Source of the DNA: an uncultured Oscillospiraceae bacterium | GTDB taxonomy: Bacteria; Bacillota; Clostridia; Oscillospirales; Ruminococcaceae | Assembly (NCBI GenBank): GCA_949282975.1 | Contig: CASDQY010000059.1 | Span: 1-43,693, forward strand | Length of the DNA stretch: 43,693 nt | Reading direction: 5' to 3' | In this document: piece by piece, positions 1 to 7,642 of the stretch | Layout of the letters: each line of letters starts with the position of its first letter | How positions within the stretch are numbered: position 1 is the first letter of the stretch | Program-made: the position numbers and the translations under genes | Notes under the pieces: generated by a model | What the model saw: the letters and a program-made list of their open reading frames with translations, nothing else | What the model was told of the DNA's origin: nothing | Database searches by the model: none

Positions 1-1
1 T

Positions 2-238
2 GGACATACAAGACAATTGCTACAATTGGGCGTGATGAAATATGCCATAGACATAGGCATACCCTCTGCGTTTGAAATTGGTGGCGGTAGTTACTATGAT
101 AGGCCATGGGAAATAACCGCTGATGTTTATGGTGGGGTACAATCTAGATATCATTCAAATGAAGATATCGAAGCTGGTTTTTCCTATTTAAAACGAAGTA
201 TGTTTAATGGTTCTTTTGTGTGGGTATTTATGGAGTGA
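2..238 (+). CDS. C-terminal end of a probable polymorphic (RHS-type) toxin, partial
   Basis: The reading frame is already open at the first base and ends with TGA at 236-238, so this is the 3' end of a longer gene lying left of the window. The visible 78 residues contain GHTRQ near the start, then a YYDRPWEITADVYGGV stretch and a Ser-Arg-Tyr-His segment. From memory, this resembles the C-terminal toxin domain found at the end of some RHS-repeat proteins, where a His-containing helix is followed by a PWE-x-x-AD motif, suggesting a zincin-like fold. That family assignment is recollection, not a search. A lipoprotein gene follows within 14 bases, as expected for a toxin-immunity pair. Base composition is AT-rich compared with the core genes. 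An upstream part with more of the metal motif would be needed to be sure. Confidence 0.5.
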   Translation, partial: GHTRQLLQLGVMKYAIDIGIPSAFEIGGGSYYDRPWEITADVYGGVQSRYHSNEDIEAGFSYLKRSMFNGSFVWVFME

Positions 239-251
239 AGGAAGTGTGAAA

Positions 252-686
252 ATGAGAAAGAAAATTCTTGGCCTTGGAAGGATCGCCTTAGTAATTTCTT
301 TATTCTGCTTGCTTATATTCTCAACTTCTTGTACCGCAAATATGCGAGAATATTATTCACAAAAAAGCAATTATACAAATGCAACAGGAATAGTAACTCA
401 CATTGCCTATAATGAGGACAGATCTGCATTGTATTTCGGATTTTCAGAATTGAGTCCGCAATTTGATGATAATAGTTTCAAAATCGTCGGTGATAACGTG
501 CAGATTGTTCAGCAGAATGGTATAGACGAGAAAATTGCAATTGGAGATCAAGTCAATTTTATTACTGCTGCAAGATATTTTGGTGATGGCTATGTAATGC
601 CAATTGTTAAAATCTCTATAAACGGCGAAGAATTATTGGGATTTGAGGAGGGCTTTTCTAATTTTTTAAAATGGCTAGATGGTTAA
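252..686 (+). CDS. Small lipoprotein, candidate immunity protein
   Basis: This encodes 144 residues with a lipoprotein signal peptide: basic N-terminus (MRKK), hydrophobic core to about residue 24, and a lipobox STSC giving Cys27. The mature part has alternating hydrophobic residues consistent with a small beta-rich domain; I do not recognise the family. The ATG at 252 is preferred because AAGGAAG lies 7 bases upstream; a GTG at 246 sits too close to that site. It begins 14 bases after the toxin-like frame, is equally AT-rich and is probably cotranscribed with it. Immunity proteins to secreted toxins are often lipoproteins, so an immunity role is plausible but inferred only from position. Confidence 0.75.
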   Translation: MRKKILGLGRIALVISLFCLLIFSTSCTANMREYYSQKSNYTNATGIVTHIAYNEDRSALYFGFSELSPQFDDNSFKIVGDNVQIVQQNGIDEKIAIGDQVNFITAARYFGDGYVMPIVKISINGEELLGFEEGFSNFLKWLDG

Positions 687-869
687 CTACGGTTTAAGAG
701 CCAATTCAAACCGAAAATTGTTCCTCACAAGCTCGTGGCATTCCACCAACTATGCTTGCATAAAGCAAATCCATTTTGTATAAATGATAAAACAAGTGGA
801 AGGGCTTTTTCGGTCAGGCTAAAGAAGCTGGCAAAGAAAGTGCTACTATACTGTTAAAGCATTAACTGT
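687..869. other. Intergenic, AT-rich, no gene recognised
   Basis: Between the lipoprotein and the aguB promoter I see no supportable gene. A weak 6-bp hairpin (CGGTTT at 690-695 with AAACCG at 708-713, loop 12) lies just after the lipoprotein stop but has no T-tract. A short open stretch around 795-860 may be debris of another toxin cassette, but nothing identifies it. Confidence 0.4.
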
Positions 870-898
870 TTGCGCTTTCAGGATGGATATGTTACAAT
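870..898 (+). promoter_or_regulatory. Promoter for aguB
   Basis: TTGCGC at 870-875 and TACAAT at 893-898 are separated by 17 bases, and the aguB start lies 34 bases downstream. This is a good sigma-A type match. Confidence 0.6.
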
Positions 899-931
899 GG
901 GATAAAATCTCCGTCGAAAGGACGAATTTCC

Positions 932-1807
932 ATGAATTCTTATCTGGCCGCTGCCATTCAAATGCGCTGCAACCGCTCTCCGGAGGAAAATTTATCCACT
1001 GCCCTTACCATGGTGCGGCAGGCCGCTGCGCAAGGGGCCAAACTAATTCTATTGCCGGAACTGTTTGAACACTGGTATTTTTGTCAGGAAAAAAACTACG
1101 ACCTTTACAATCTGGCCACCCCTCTTGCTAAAAACCCGGCGGTACAGGCGTTGCGTCTTTTGGCCAAAGAACTTCAGGTAGTACTGCCGGTAAGTTTTTA
1201 TGAAAAAGACGGACTAAGCCTTTATAATACGGTGGCGATCCTTGATGCCGACGGAAGCATTCTTGGAATTTACCGCAAAACTCATATCCCTGACGACCAT
1301 TTTTATCAGGAAAAATTCTATTTCACTCCCGGGAACACCGGCTTTCAGGTATGGAACACCGCTGTGGGACGAATCGGCGTTGGCATCTGCTGGGATCAGT
1401 GGTTCCCGGAAGCCGCCCGGTGCATGGCGTTGATGGGCGCACAGGTATTGCTCTACCCCACTGCCATCGGTTCCGAGCCGATTTTGGAAACAGACAGCAT
1501 GCCTCATTGGCAGCGGTGTATGCAGGGACACAGCGCCGCTAATCTGGTGCCGGTAATTGCCGCCAACCGGGTTGGTGCAGAAACCGTATCCCCCACCTCA
1601 GACAACAATCATCAATCCTCTTCCCTGACCTTCTATGGATCCTCCTTCCTTACCGATGCAACCGGAAAAATCCTGGCCCAGGGCAGCAGGGATCAGGAAG
1701 AAATCCTGCTGGCGGAAATCCACCCCGTGGAAGATGAAGAACTCCGGATGAGCTGGGGTGTTTTTCGGGATCGACGGCCGGAGATGTACGGAATCATTTC
1801 TAAGTAA
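932..1807 (+). CDS. aguB: N-carbamoylputrescine amidase
   Basis: This 291-residue nitrilase-superfamily protein hydrolyses N-carbamoylputrescine to putrescine, CO2 and ammonia in the arginine-to-putrescine route. The Glu-Lys-Cys triad is visible: E43 in LPELFE, K116 in YRKTHIP and C153 in GICWDQWFPEAAR. The residues after the Cys, and the IPDDHFYQEKFYF segment, are typical of AguB rather than of other amidases. Length is normal for the family. The ATG at 932 has GAAAGGAC about 9 bases upstream. No agmatine deiminase gene is visible, so its partner must be elsewhere. It has its own promoter and shares a bidirectional terminator with the convergent glnN. Confidence 0.9.
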   Translation: MNSYLAAAIQMRCNRSPEENLSTALTMVRQAAAQGAKLILLPELFEHWYFCQEKNYDLYNLATPLAKNPAVQALRLLAKELQVVLPVSFYEKDGLSLYNTVAILDADGSILGIYRKTHIPDDHFYQEKFYFTPGNTGFQVWNTAVGRIGVGICWDQWFPEAARCMALMGAQVLLYPTAIGSEPILETDSMPHWQRCMQGHSAANLVPVIAANRVGAETVSPTSDNNHQSSSLTFYGSSFLTDATGKILAQGSRDQEEILLAEIHPVEDEELRMSWGVFRDRRPEMYGIISK

Positions 1808-1839
1808 TACAAGGCATGGAGCAAAAAATTACTGCATAA

Positions 1840-1880
1840 AAAGACGAGGCTCTCTCACAAGAGAAAAGCCTCGTCTTTGT
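1840..1880. terminator. Bidirectional terminator between aguB and glnN
   Basis: A perfect 12-bp inverted repeat pairs AAAGACGAGGCT (1840-1851) with AGCCTCGTCTTT (1867-1878), with a 15-base loop. A/T runs at both feet allow it to work for the two convergent genes. Confidence 0.85.
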
Positions 1881-1907
1881 TATTTAGGATATACGGAGAA
1901 AGGAAAA

Positions 1908-3992
1908 TTACACACTAAACAGCAGTTTGCCGTAAGTCGGGAAGGGCCAGATGTTTTCGTCGCAGAACTGTTCCATCTTATCTGCCGGCGCACGCACTGC
2001 ATCCATATCCGGCAGAATGACGTCCTTATAGTATTCCGCTTCGGAAAGAATGTCTTCCATGGGAACGGCGGCCATATCTGCTTCCAGCTTATTGGTGGCG
2101 GCATAGCATTCATCGCACAAATCGCTGAGCTTTTGAATCATTTCCTGCTCCATGACGGAACCGGCTTCGATACCCAGCTGCTTTTTGGCCAGCAAAGCTT
2201 CCGAAAGCTGCTTGACGTATTTGTTCACCGCAGGAAGAATGTCCTTGCGAGCCATGTTCAGGGTGGTAAGCGCTTCAATGTTCAGCACTTTGGAATAGGT
2301 CTCCAGCTTGATTTCATAGTGGGACTTCATCTCGTTTTCGGTGTAGACACCGTACTTGGTGAACAGTTCCACATTCTTGGGCTGGAAGAAAGTCTTTTCC
2401 GCATCCACCGTGGTGCGCAGGTTCAGCAGGCCACGCTTTTCGGCTTCTTTTGGCCATTCCTCCGAATAACCATTGCCGTTGAAGATGATCCGATCGTGTT
2501 CCTTAATGGTCTTGCGAATCAAATCATTCAGGGTGGCGGTAAAGTCATCGGCATTTTCCAAAATGGTGGCAAACTCATCCAGTTCCTTGGCGATGGCGGT
2601 ATTCAACACCACATTGGGACCGCTGATAGAAGCAGCGCTGCCCAGCATCCGGAATTCGAATTTATTGCCGGTGAAGGCAAAGGGAGAGGTACGGTTCCGG
2701 TCGGTGTTGTCTTTGGGGAATTTGGGCAGCAGATCCACGCCCAGTTCCATATCCCCCATGTCACGGCCCTGGTATACCCGGCCTTCCTCAATGCAGTTGA
2801 GAATCTCGGTGAGTTCATCGCCCAGGAAGATGGAGATGATAGCCGGAGGCGCTTCGTTGGCGCCCAAACGATGATCGTTGCCGGCGCTGGCCACGGAGAT
2901 CCGCATCAAATCCTGATATTCGTCCACAGCCTTGATGACCGCCACCAAGAACAGCAAAAATTGAGCGTTCTCCGCAGGGGTTTCACCGGGATCAATCAAA
3001 TTCACTCCCGTGTTGGTGGACAGGGACCAGTTGTTGTGCTTGCCGGAACCATTGATGCCCTCGAAGGGTTTTTCATGGAGCAGGCAAACCAAACCATGAC
3101 GCTTGGCAACCTTCTGCATCATTTCCATGGTAAGCTGGTTGTGGTCGGTAGCCACATTGGTGATGCTGTAGATAGGAGCCAATTCGTGCTGGGCGGGAGC
3201 CACTTCGTTGTGCTTGGTCTTGGCCAGAACGCCCAGTTTCCAGAGCTCCTGATCCAAATCTGCCATGTAATCCGCCACCCGGTCCTTGATGGCGCCGAAA
3301 TAGTGGTCTTCCAGTTCCTGGCCCTTGGGAGTGGGAGCGCCAAACAGGGTGCGGCCGGTGTAGATCAAATCCTTTCTCTGCTTATACACCTTTTCATCAA
3401 TGAGGAAATATTCCTGTTCCGGACCCACGGTAGAAACCACCCGGGTAGCATCGGAGCCAAACAGCTTCAACACCCGCAAAGCATGTTTATTGATCGCTTC
3501 CATGGAGCGGAGCAACGGAGTCTTTTTATCCAATGCTTCGCCGGTGTAGGAGCAGAATGCCGTGGGAATGCAGAGAGTGTTTTGTTTAATGAAAGCATAG
3601 GAAGTGGGGTCCCAAGCGGTGTAGCCCCGGGCTTCAAAGGTAGCCCGCAAGCCGCCGGAGGGGAAGGAAGATGCGTCGGGTTCGCCCCGAACCAGCTCTT
3701 TGCCGGAGAAATTCAGCAGCACCCGGCCCCCTTCTACAGGGTTAATGAAGCTGTCGTGCTTTTCGGCGGTAATGCCGGTCATGGGCTGGAACCAGTGGGT
3801 GAAGTGGGTGCACCCCTTTTCAATGGCCCAATCCTTCATGGAATGAGCCACCACATTAGCCAGATCCAAATCCAACGGCGTCCCGTCCTGAATGGTTTTC
3901 TTCAGCGCCTTATAGGTATTTTTGGGAAGGCGCTCCTGCATGACCTGATCATTAAAGACCATGCTGCCGAAGATTTCTGATACATTGCTCAT
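1908..3992 (-). CDS. glnN: Glutamine synthetase type III
   Basis: This 694-residue protein makes glutamine from glutamate, ammonia and ATP. Its length and motifs fit the type III family (about 700 residues), not types I or [13 protein letters not shown] at 63-73, PEQEYFLID at 191-199, and an [11 protein letters not shown] segment near residue 305. The start is ATG at 3992 rather than upstream in-frame codons, because GGAGGT lies 7 bases before it. The gene is transcribed away from the glutamate synthase operon across a 549-base intergenic region. Its leader carries a promoter-proximal attenuator, described separately, so expression probably depends on antitermination or on a second promoter nearer the gene. 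It is one of two glutamine synthetases in this block. Confidence 0.95.
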   Translation of the reverse strand: MSNVSEIFGSMVFNDQVMQERLPKNTYKALKKTIQDGTPLDLDLANVVAHSMKDWAIEKGCTHFTHWFQPMTGITAEKHDSFINPVEGGRVLLNFSGKELVRGEPDASSFPSGGLRATFEARGYTAWDPTSYAFIKQNTLCIPTAFCSYTGEALDKKTPLLRSMEAINKHALRVLKLFGSDATRVVSTVGPEQEYFLIDEKVYKQRKDLIYTGRTLFGAPTPKGQELEDHYFGAIKDRVADYMADLDQELWKLGVLAKTKHNEVAPAQHELAPIYSITNVATDHNQLTMEMMQKVAKRHGLVCLLHEKPFEGINGSGKHNNWSLSTNTGVNLIDPGETPAENAQFLLFLVAVIKAVDEYQDLMRISVASAGNDHRLGANEAPPAIISIFLGDELTEILNCIEEGRVYQGRDMGDMELGVDLLPKFPKDNTDRNRTSPFAFTGNKFEFRMLGSAASISGPNVVLNTAIAKELDEFATILENADDFTATLNDLIRKTIKEHDRIIFNGNGYSEEWPKEAEKRGLLNLRTTVDAEKTFFQPKNVELFTKYGVYTENEMKSHYEIKLETYSKVLNIEALTTLNMARKDILPAVNKYVKQLSEALLAKKQLGIEAGSVMEQEMIQKLSDLCDECYAATNKLEADMAAVPMEDILSEAEYYKDVILPDMDAVRAPADKMEQFCDENIWPFPTYGKLLFSV

Positions 3993-4060
3993 TTTGATTA
4001 CCTCCATACCACATTGCCGTACCGCCCGACCAATCAAACCGGCGGAGGGCCTTCTCCCTC

Positions 4061-4089
4061 ATCTTACCATTTTTGTCGTATTTTGTAAA
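4061..4089 (-). promoter_or_regulatory. Possible second glnN promoter
   Basis: On the minus strand TTTACA (4089-4084) and TAAGAT (4066-4061) are 17 bases apart, downstream of the attenuator and about 70 bases from the glnN start. The -10 matches only four of six positions. If active it would give transcripts that bypass the attenuator. Confidence 0.3.
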
Positions 4090-4170
4090 GCAAAAACGCC
4101 ACTGCATCACAAAATATAACGCAAAAACATAATTTTTTTAAGAAAAGCCCCGGATGTGATTCATTCCAAC

Positions 4171-4205
4171 AAAAAACGCTGTGAAGGGAAACACCCTCCA
4201 CAGCG
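4171..4205 (-). terminator. Promoter-proximal attenuator terminator in the glnN leader
   Basis: Read on the minus strand, CGCTGTGGAGGG (4205-4194) pairs with CCCTTCACAGCG (4188-4177) around a 5-base loop, giving 12 bp with one G-T pair, followed at once by six Ts (4176-4171). It lies between promoter and gene, starting only about 15 bases after the expected start of transcription, so it must be overcome for glnN expression from that promoter. Confidence 0.8.
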
Positions 4206-4215
4206 CCCTTGCTGT
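4200..4215 (-). promoter_or_regulatory. Candidate antiterminator hairpin with AnnGnn hexaloop (glnN)
   Basis: On the minus strand ACAGC (4215-4211) and GCTGT (4204-4200) pair around the six-base loop AAGGGC, with A at loop position 1 and G at position 4. It shares 4205-4200 with the 5' arm of the terminator, so the two structures exclude each other. This is the arrangement known for RNA targets of ANTAR antiterminators, but only one hairpin is present instead of the usual pair. Confidence 0.45.
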
Positions 4216-4226
4216 TTACAAACAAC

Positions 4227-4255
4227 AGTATAACCACCCGGGAAAGACTTGTCAA
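4227..4255 (-). promoter_or_regulatory. Main glnN promoter
   Basis: On the minus strand TTGACA (4255-4250), 17 bases, then TATACT (4232-4227). The -35 is perfect and the -10 matches five of six. Transcription should start near 4220 and meet the attenuator immediately. Confidence 0.75.
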
Positions 4256-4389
4256 GACCCTTTTTCCAAAAAAATCACAACCCGGCAAAGAACCTGCAAA
4301 CTGCAAGTGAAACTTGGCTTCAGCTTAATTTTTTAGGTGAAAATCCCGGGGAATGCTTTTGAAAAATAAAAAAACAAAAAAATTTCCTC

Positions 4390-4418
4390 TTGACAGGGCC
4401 CGGTAAATGGTCTATAAT
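4390..4418 (+). promoter_or_regulatory. Consensus promoter of the glutamate synthase operon
   Basis: TTGACA (4390-4395), 17 bases, TATAAT (4413-4418): a perfect sigma-A consensus. The start point should be near 4425. Such a strong promoter just ahead of a terminator suggests that control is exerted after initiation. Confidence 0.85.
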
Positions 4419-4429
4419 TGAGTTCACAT

Positions 4430-4445
4430 TGAACAATGACGTTCA
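4430..4445 (+). promoter_or_regulatory. Candidate antiterminator hairpin with AnnGnn hexaloop (glutamate synthase)
   Basis: TGAAC (4430-4434) pairs with GTTCA (4441-4445) around the six-base loop AATGAC, with A at position 1 and G at position 4. It uses 4438-4445, which is the base of the 5' arm of the following terminator, so the two cannot form together. A competing three-base-loop hairpin with GTTCA at 4422-4426 also exists, but that arm overlaps the start of transcription. Confidence 0.45.
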
Positions 4446-4509
4446 CGGATTTTCGATTCGTTTGTCTAAATTCAGACAGCGAGGCGAAAATCGGTGGACG
4501 TCTTTTTTT
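4438..4509 (+). terminator. Attenuator terminator in the glutamate synthase leader
   Basis: An 18-base arm (4438-4455) pairs with 4485-4502 with a single mismatch and one G-T pair, followed by seven Ts (4503-4509). The enclosed 4456-4484 forms a further hairpin, arms 4459-4467 and 4474-4481. It lies 13 bases after the expected transcription start and 33 bases before the first gene, so it is an attenuator and not the end of another unit. Confidence 0.85.
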
Positions 4510-4541
4510 GTTTTCCGCATGAGATAAAGGAGGCCAACCAG

Positions 4542-5660
4542 ATGATGAGCCAAAATATTCTCCACAAAGAGGGGGAGGTACGCATCCCTTCCGGCTGCGC
4601 AATCTCCGGTATTTTTTCCAAATCCGGCAAAAAGGTAAACGGCCGGGAAATCATAAAATCCATCGCTACCATGCATGACCGTTCCAACGGTCTGGGCGGT
4701 GGTTTTGCCGGCTACGGCATCTATCCCCAGTACCCCGATGCTTACGCCTTCCATGTGTTTTACGACGACGAAGACAGCAAAGCCCGCTGCGAAAAATTCC
4801 TGGAGCGGCACTTTGATGTCATTAACCTGTCCAAGATTCCCACCCGGAAGGTGGCCGCTATCACCGACGAACCGCTGATCTGGCGGTACTTCGTCACCCC
4901 CCTGCACATTAAACTGATGCAGAGCCAGCTTTCGGAAGAGGAATTCACCAAACGCTGCGTGATCCGCATCAACACCCAGCTGGACGGCGCTTATGTGTTC
5001 TCTTCCGGCAAAAACATGGGGGTATTTAAAGCCGTAGGCTTCCCGGAAGACGTGGGCGAATTTTACCGTCTGGAAGAATATGACGCCTATAGCTGGACCG
5101 CCCACGGCCGTTATCCTACCAATACGCCCGGCTGGTGGGGCGGCGCACACCCCTTTGATCTGCTGGGGCTTTCCATCGTCCATAACGGCGAAATTTCTTC
5201 CTATGATGCCAACCGGCGGTACATTGAAATGTTCGGTTATAAATGTAACCTGCTCACCGACACCGAAGTCATTACTTATATTATCGACTATCTGGCCAAC
5301 GAAAAGAAGCTGACCATGGAGGAAGTGGCCAGCGTGATCGCCGCTCCCTTCTGGAGCACCATTGAACGGATGCCCCAAAAGCAGCGGGAACAGCTGACCT
5401 ATCTGCGCAATGCCTTTGCCAACCTTTTGATCACCGGGCCGTTCTCCATCCTGGTCGGCTTTGAAGGCGGCATGATGGCCCTCAACGACCGGCTGAAACT
5501 GCGGAGCATGGTGGTGGGCGAAAAGGACGACACCGATATGGTGTACATCGCCAGCGAAGAATGCGCCATTCGAGTGATCGAACCCCATGTGGACCGAGTT
5601 TGGTCCCCCAAGGGCGGCGAACCGGTGATCGTTCGGCTGAACCCCGACGAAAAAGTGTAA
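4542..5660 (+). CDS. Glutamate synthase glutaminase subunit (class II glutamine amidotransferase)
   Basis: This 372-residue protein corresponds to the N-terminal glutaminase domain of large-subunit glutamate synthase, here as a separate gene. It should release ammonia from glutamine for the partner synthase. Visible class II features are the GCAISGIF segment with the probable nucleophile Cys19, the AHGRYPTNTPGWWGGAHPF stretch, and HNGEISSYDANRRY. In this enzyme class the Cys must be at the N-terminus, so residues 1-18 would need to be removed, as in classical GltB propeptides. Start is ATG at 4542, 8 bases after AAGGAGG; the next codon is also ATG. It is first of five genes with gaps of 11-19 bases. 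Confidence 0.88.
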   Translation: MMSQNILHKEGEVRIPSGCAISGIFSKSGKKVNGREIIKSIATMHDRSNGLGGGFAGYGIYPQYPDAYAFHVFYDDEDSKARCEKFLERHFDVINLSKIPTRKVAAITDEPLIWRYFVTPLHIKLMQSQLSEEEFTKRCVIRINTQLDGAYVFSSGKNMGVFKAVGFPEDVGEFYRLEEYDAYSWTAHGRYPTNTPGWWGGAHPFDLLGLSIVHNGEISSYDANRRYIEMFGYKCNLLTDTEVITYIIDYLANEKKLTMEEVASVIAAPFWSTIERMPQKQREQLTYLRNAFANLLITGPFSILVGFEGGMMALNDRLKLRSMVVGEKDDTDMVYIASEECAIRVIEPHVDRVWSPKGGEPVIVRLNPDEKV

Positions 5661-5677
5661 GAAGGAGGAGCTGCAAG

Positions 5678-7189
5678 ATGGGCAATAACGGTATCAATTA
5701 TATCCACCCGGAATTTGAAGTGGTCCGGGATCAGGAAAAATGCATCGCCTGCCAGGTCTGCCAGCGGCAATGCGCCAACGAAGTACATTACATGGATGAA
5801 GACGGAGTGATGCGGGCGGACAATTCCAAATGCGTCAACTGCCACCGCTGCGTCAGCCTGTGTCCCACCGGGGCGCTGAAGATCGTAAAGAGCGACCACA
5901 CCTTCCGCCCCAACGGCAACTGGACGCCCCAGATCATCACCGAACTGTACCGCCAGGCGGGAAGCGGCGGGGTGCTGCTGTCCAGCATGGGCAACCCCAC
6001 CAATCTGCCGGTGTACTGGGATCGGCTTCTGTTAAACGCTTCCCAGGTCACCAACCCCTCCATCGACCCCCTGCGGGAGCCGATGGAAACGGTAACCTTT
6101 CTGGGCAAAAAGCCCAAAGAAGTTGTGCGGGATCAGGAAGGCAACATCGTCAACAACCTCTCTCCCCAGATCCGGTTGAGCACCCCCATTATGTTTTCTG
6201 CCATGAGCTACGGCTCCATCAGCTATAACGCCCATGCTTCTCTGGCCCGAGCCGCCACCGAACTTGGCATCTGCTACAACACCGGCGAAGGCGGCCTCCA
6301 CGAGGATTTTTACAAATACGGCCCCAACACCATTGTTCAGGTGGCATCCGGCCGATTCGGGGTGCACAAGGCGTATCTGGAAGCAGGCTGCGCCGTAGAA
6401 ATTAAGATCGGCCAGGGCGCAAAACCCGGCATCGGCGGCCACCTGCCGGGCGCTAAGATTGTGGGAGACATCAGCCGCACCCGGATGATTCCCGAGGGCA
6501 GCGACGCCATCTCCCCGGCCCCCCACCACGATATCTATTCCATCGAAGACCTGCGGCAGCTGGTATATTCTTTAAAGGAAGCCACGGAATATAAAAAGCC
6601 GGTGATCGTCAAGATTGCTGCGGTGCACAATGTAGCCGCCATTGCCTCCGGCGTGGCCCGCAGCGGGGCGGACATCATCTCCATCGACGGCTTCCGGGGC
6701 GGCACCGGGGCGGCTCCCACCCGGATCCGGGATAACGTAGGCATCCCCATTGAACTGGCGCTGGCCGCCGTGGATTCCCGTTTGCGGGAAGAAGGCATCC
6801 GGGACAACGTCAGCGTAGTGGTGGGCGGCTCCATCCGCTCCGCCGCCGACGTAGTAAAGGCCATCGCCCTGGGCGCCGACGCCTGCTATATCGGCACGGC
6901 CGCCTGTCTGGCTATGGGCTGCCACCTTTGCCGGAGCTGCCAGGAAGGCAAATGCAACTGGGGCATTGCCACCCAGCGGCCGGAACTGGTCAAGCGCTTA
7001 AATCCCAACATCGGTTCGCAACGGCTGGTAAACCTTGTCAACGCCTGGACCCATGAAATCAAGGAAATTATGGGCGGCATGGGCATCAATTCCATCGAAA
7101 GCCTGCGGGGCAACCGCTTGATGCTCCGTGGCGTAGGCCTAAATCAGAAGGAACTGGAGATTCTTGGCATCAAATATGCCGGCGAATAA
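5678..7189 (+). CDS. Glutamate synthase FMN/iron-sulfur catalytic subunit
   Basis: This 503-residue protein forms glutamate from 2-oxoglutarate and ammonia on an FMN barrel. The N-terminus (residues about 22-65) holds two ferredoxin-type cysteine clusters, CIACQVCQRQC and CVNCHRCVSLCP. The rest is the FMN-binding synthase domain with SAMSYGSIS, NTGEGGLHEDF, KIGQGAKPGIGGHLPG, DGFRGGTGAAPT and a GGSIRSAADVVKA phosphate-binding segment, followed by a C-x5-C-x2-C-x5-C cluster (CHLCRSCQEGKC). Having the ferredoxin fused to the synthase barrel, without the glutaminase and GXGXG domains, is typical of the archaeal-type split enzyme also found in Clostridia. Start ATG at 5678 is 8 bases after AAGGAGGAG. 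Confidence 0.92.
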   Translation: MGNNGINYIHPEFEVVRDQEKCIACQVCQRQCANEVHYMDEDGVMRADNSKCVNCHRCVSLCPTGALKIVKSDHTFRPNGNWTPQIITELYRQAGSGGVLLSSMGNPTNLPVYWDRLLLNASQVTNPSIDPLREPMETVTFLGKKPKEVVRDQEGNIVNNLSPQIRLSTPIMFSAMSYGSISYNAHASLARAATELGICYNTGEGGLHEDFYKYGPNTIVQVASGRFGVHKAYLEAGCAVEIKIGQGAKPGIGGHLPGAKIVGDISRTRMIPEGSDAISPAPHHDIYSIEDLRQLVYSLKEATEYKKPVIVKIAAVHNVAAIASGVARSGADIISIDGFRGGTGAAPTRIRDNVGIPIELALAAVDSRLREEGIRDNVSVVVGGSIRSAADVVKAIALGADACYIGTAACLAMGCHLCRSCQEGKCNWGIATQRPELVKRLNPNIGSQRLVNLVNAWTHEIKEIMGGMGINSIESLRGNRLMLRGVGLNQKELEILGIKYAGE

Positions 7190-7201
7190 GGAGGATTGGC
7201 T

Positions 7202-7630
7202 GTGAAACGAGTTTATGTAAACGAAGAATGGTGCTTAGGCTGCCATCTCTGTGAATATCAATGTGCTTTCGCCAATTCCGGGGAAACCGATATGGTCAAG
7301 GCCCTGAAAGGTGTAAAGATCAATCCTCGGATTCAGGTGGAGGAAGGCGACGGCGTAAACTTCGCCGTTCAGTGCCGCCACTGCGAAGATCCCCTCTGTG
7401 TCAAGGGCTGCATCTCCGGCGCACTGAGCATTCAGGACGGCGTCATCCATTTAGATGAAAACAAGTGTGTGGGCTGCTACACCTGTGTGCTGATGTGCCC
7501 CTACGGCGCCATTATGCCGGGCAATGGCACGGCAGTGCAGAAATGCGAGCTTTGCCTGAACAATTCCTGCGGAGAACCCGCCTGTGTCAAGGGCTGCCCC
7601 AACGCCGCCATTGTCTATGAAGAACGATAA
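7202..7630 (+). CDS. Polyferredoxin-type electron transfer subunit of glutamate synthase
   Basis: This 142-residue HycB-like protein has four cysteine groups: CLGCHLCEYQC, CRHCEDPLCVKGC, CVGCYTCVLMCP and CELCLNNSCGEPACVKGC, consistent with four [4Fe-4S] clusters. It would carry electrons between the FAD subunit and the FMN synthase. GTG at 7202 is taken as the start because AAGGAGG is 7 bases upstream; an in-frame TTG at 7196 lies one base from that site and is unlikely. Third gene of the operon, 12 bases after the preceding stop. Confidence 0.9.
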   Translation: MKRVYVNEEWCLGCHLCEYQCAFANSGETDMVKALKGVKINPRIQVEEGDGVNFAVQCRHCEDPLCVKGCISGALSIQDGVIHLDENKCVGCYTCVLMCPYGAIMPGNGTAVQKCELCLNNSCGEPACVKGCPNAAIVYEER

Positions 7631-7642
7631 GGAGGAGCCAAA

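Noticed and set aside
1758..3980. Open frame of 740 codons on the plus strand opposite glnN
   Set aside because: It is the mirror of a conserved type III glutamine synthetase, has no ribosome-binding site and a low-complexity His/Phe/Gly-rich product, as expected from antisense of a GC-biased gene.
4000..4540. Glutamine riboswitch in the glnN or glutamate synthase leader
   Set aside because: The known glutamine-binding RNA classes are described mainly from cyanobacteria and their cores were not recognised; the competing hairpins fit antitermination better.
4443..5588. Open frame of 381 codons on the minus strand opposite the glutaminase gene
   Set aside because: It runs across the attenuator and promoter-proximal leader and lacks a start signal; it is a shadow of the plus-strand gene.
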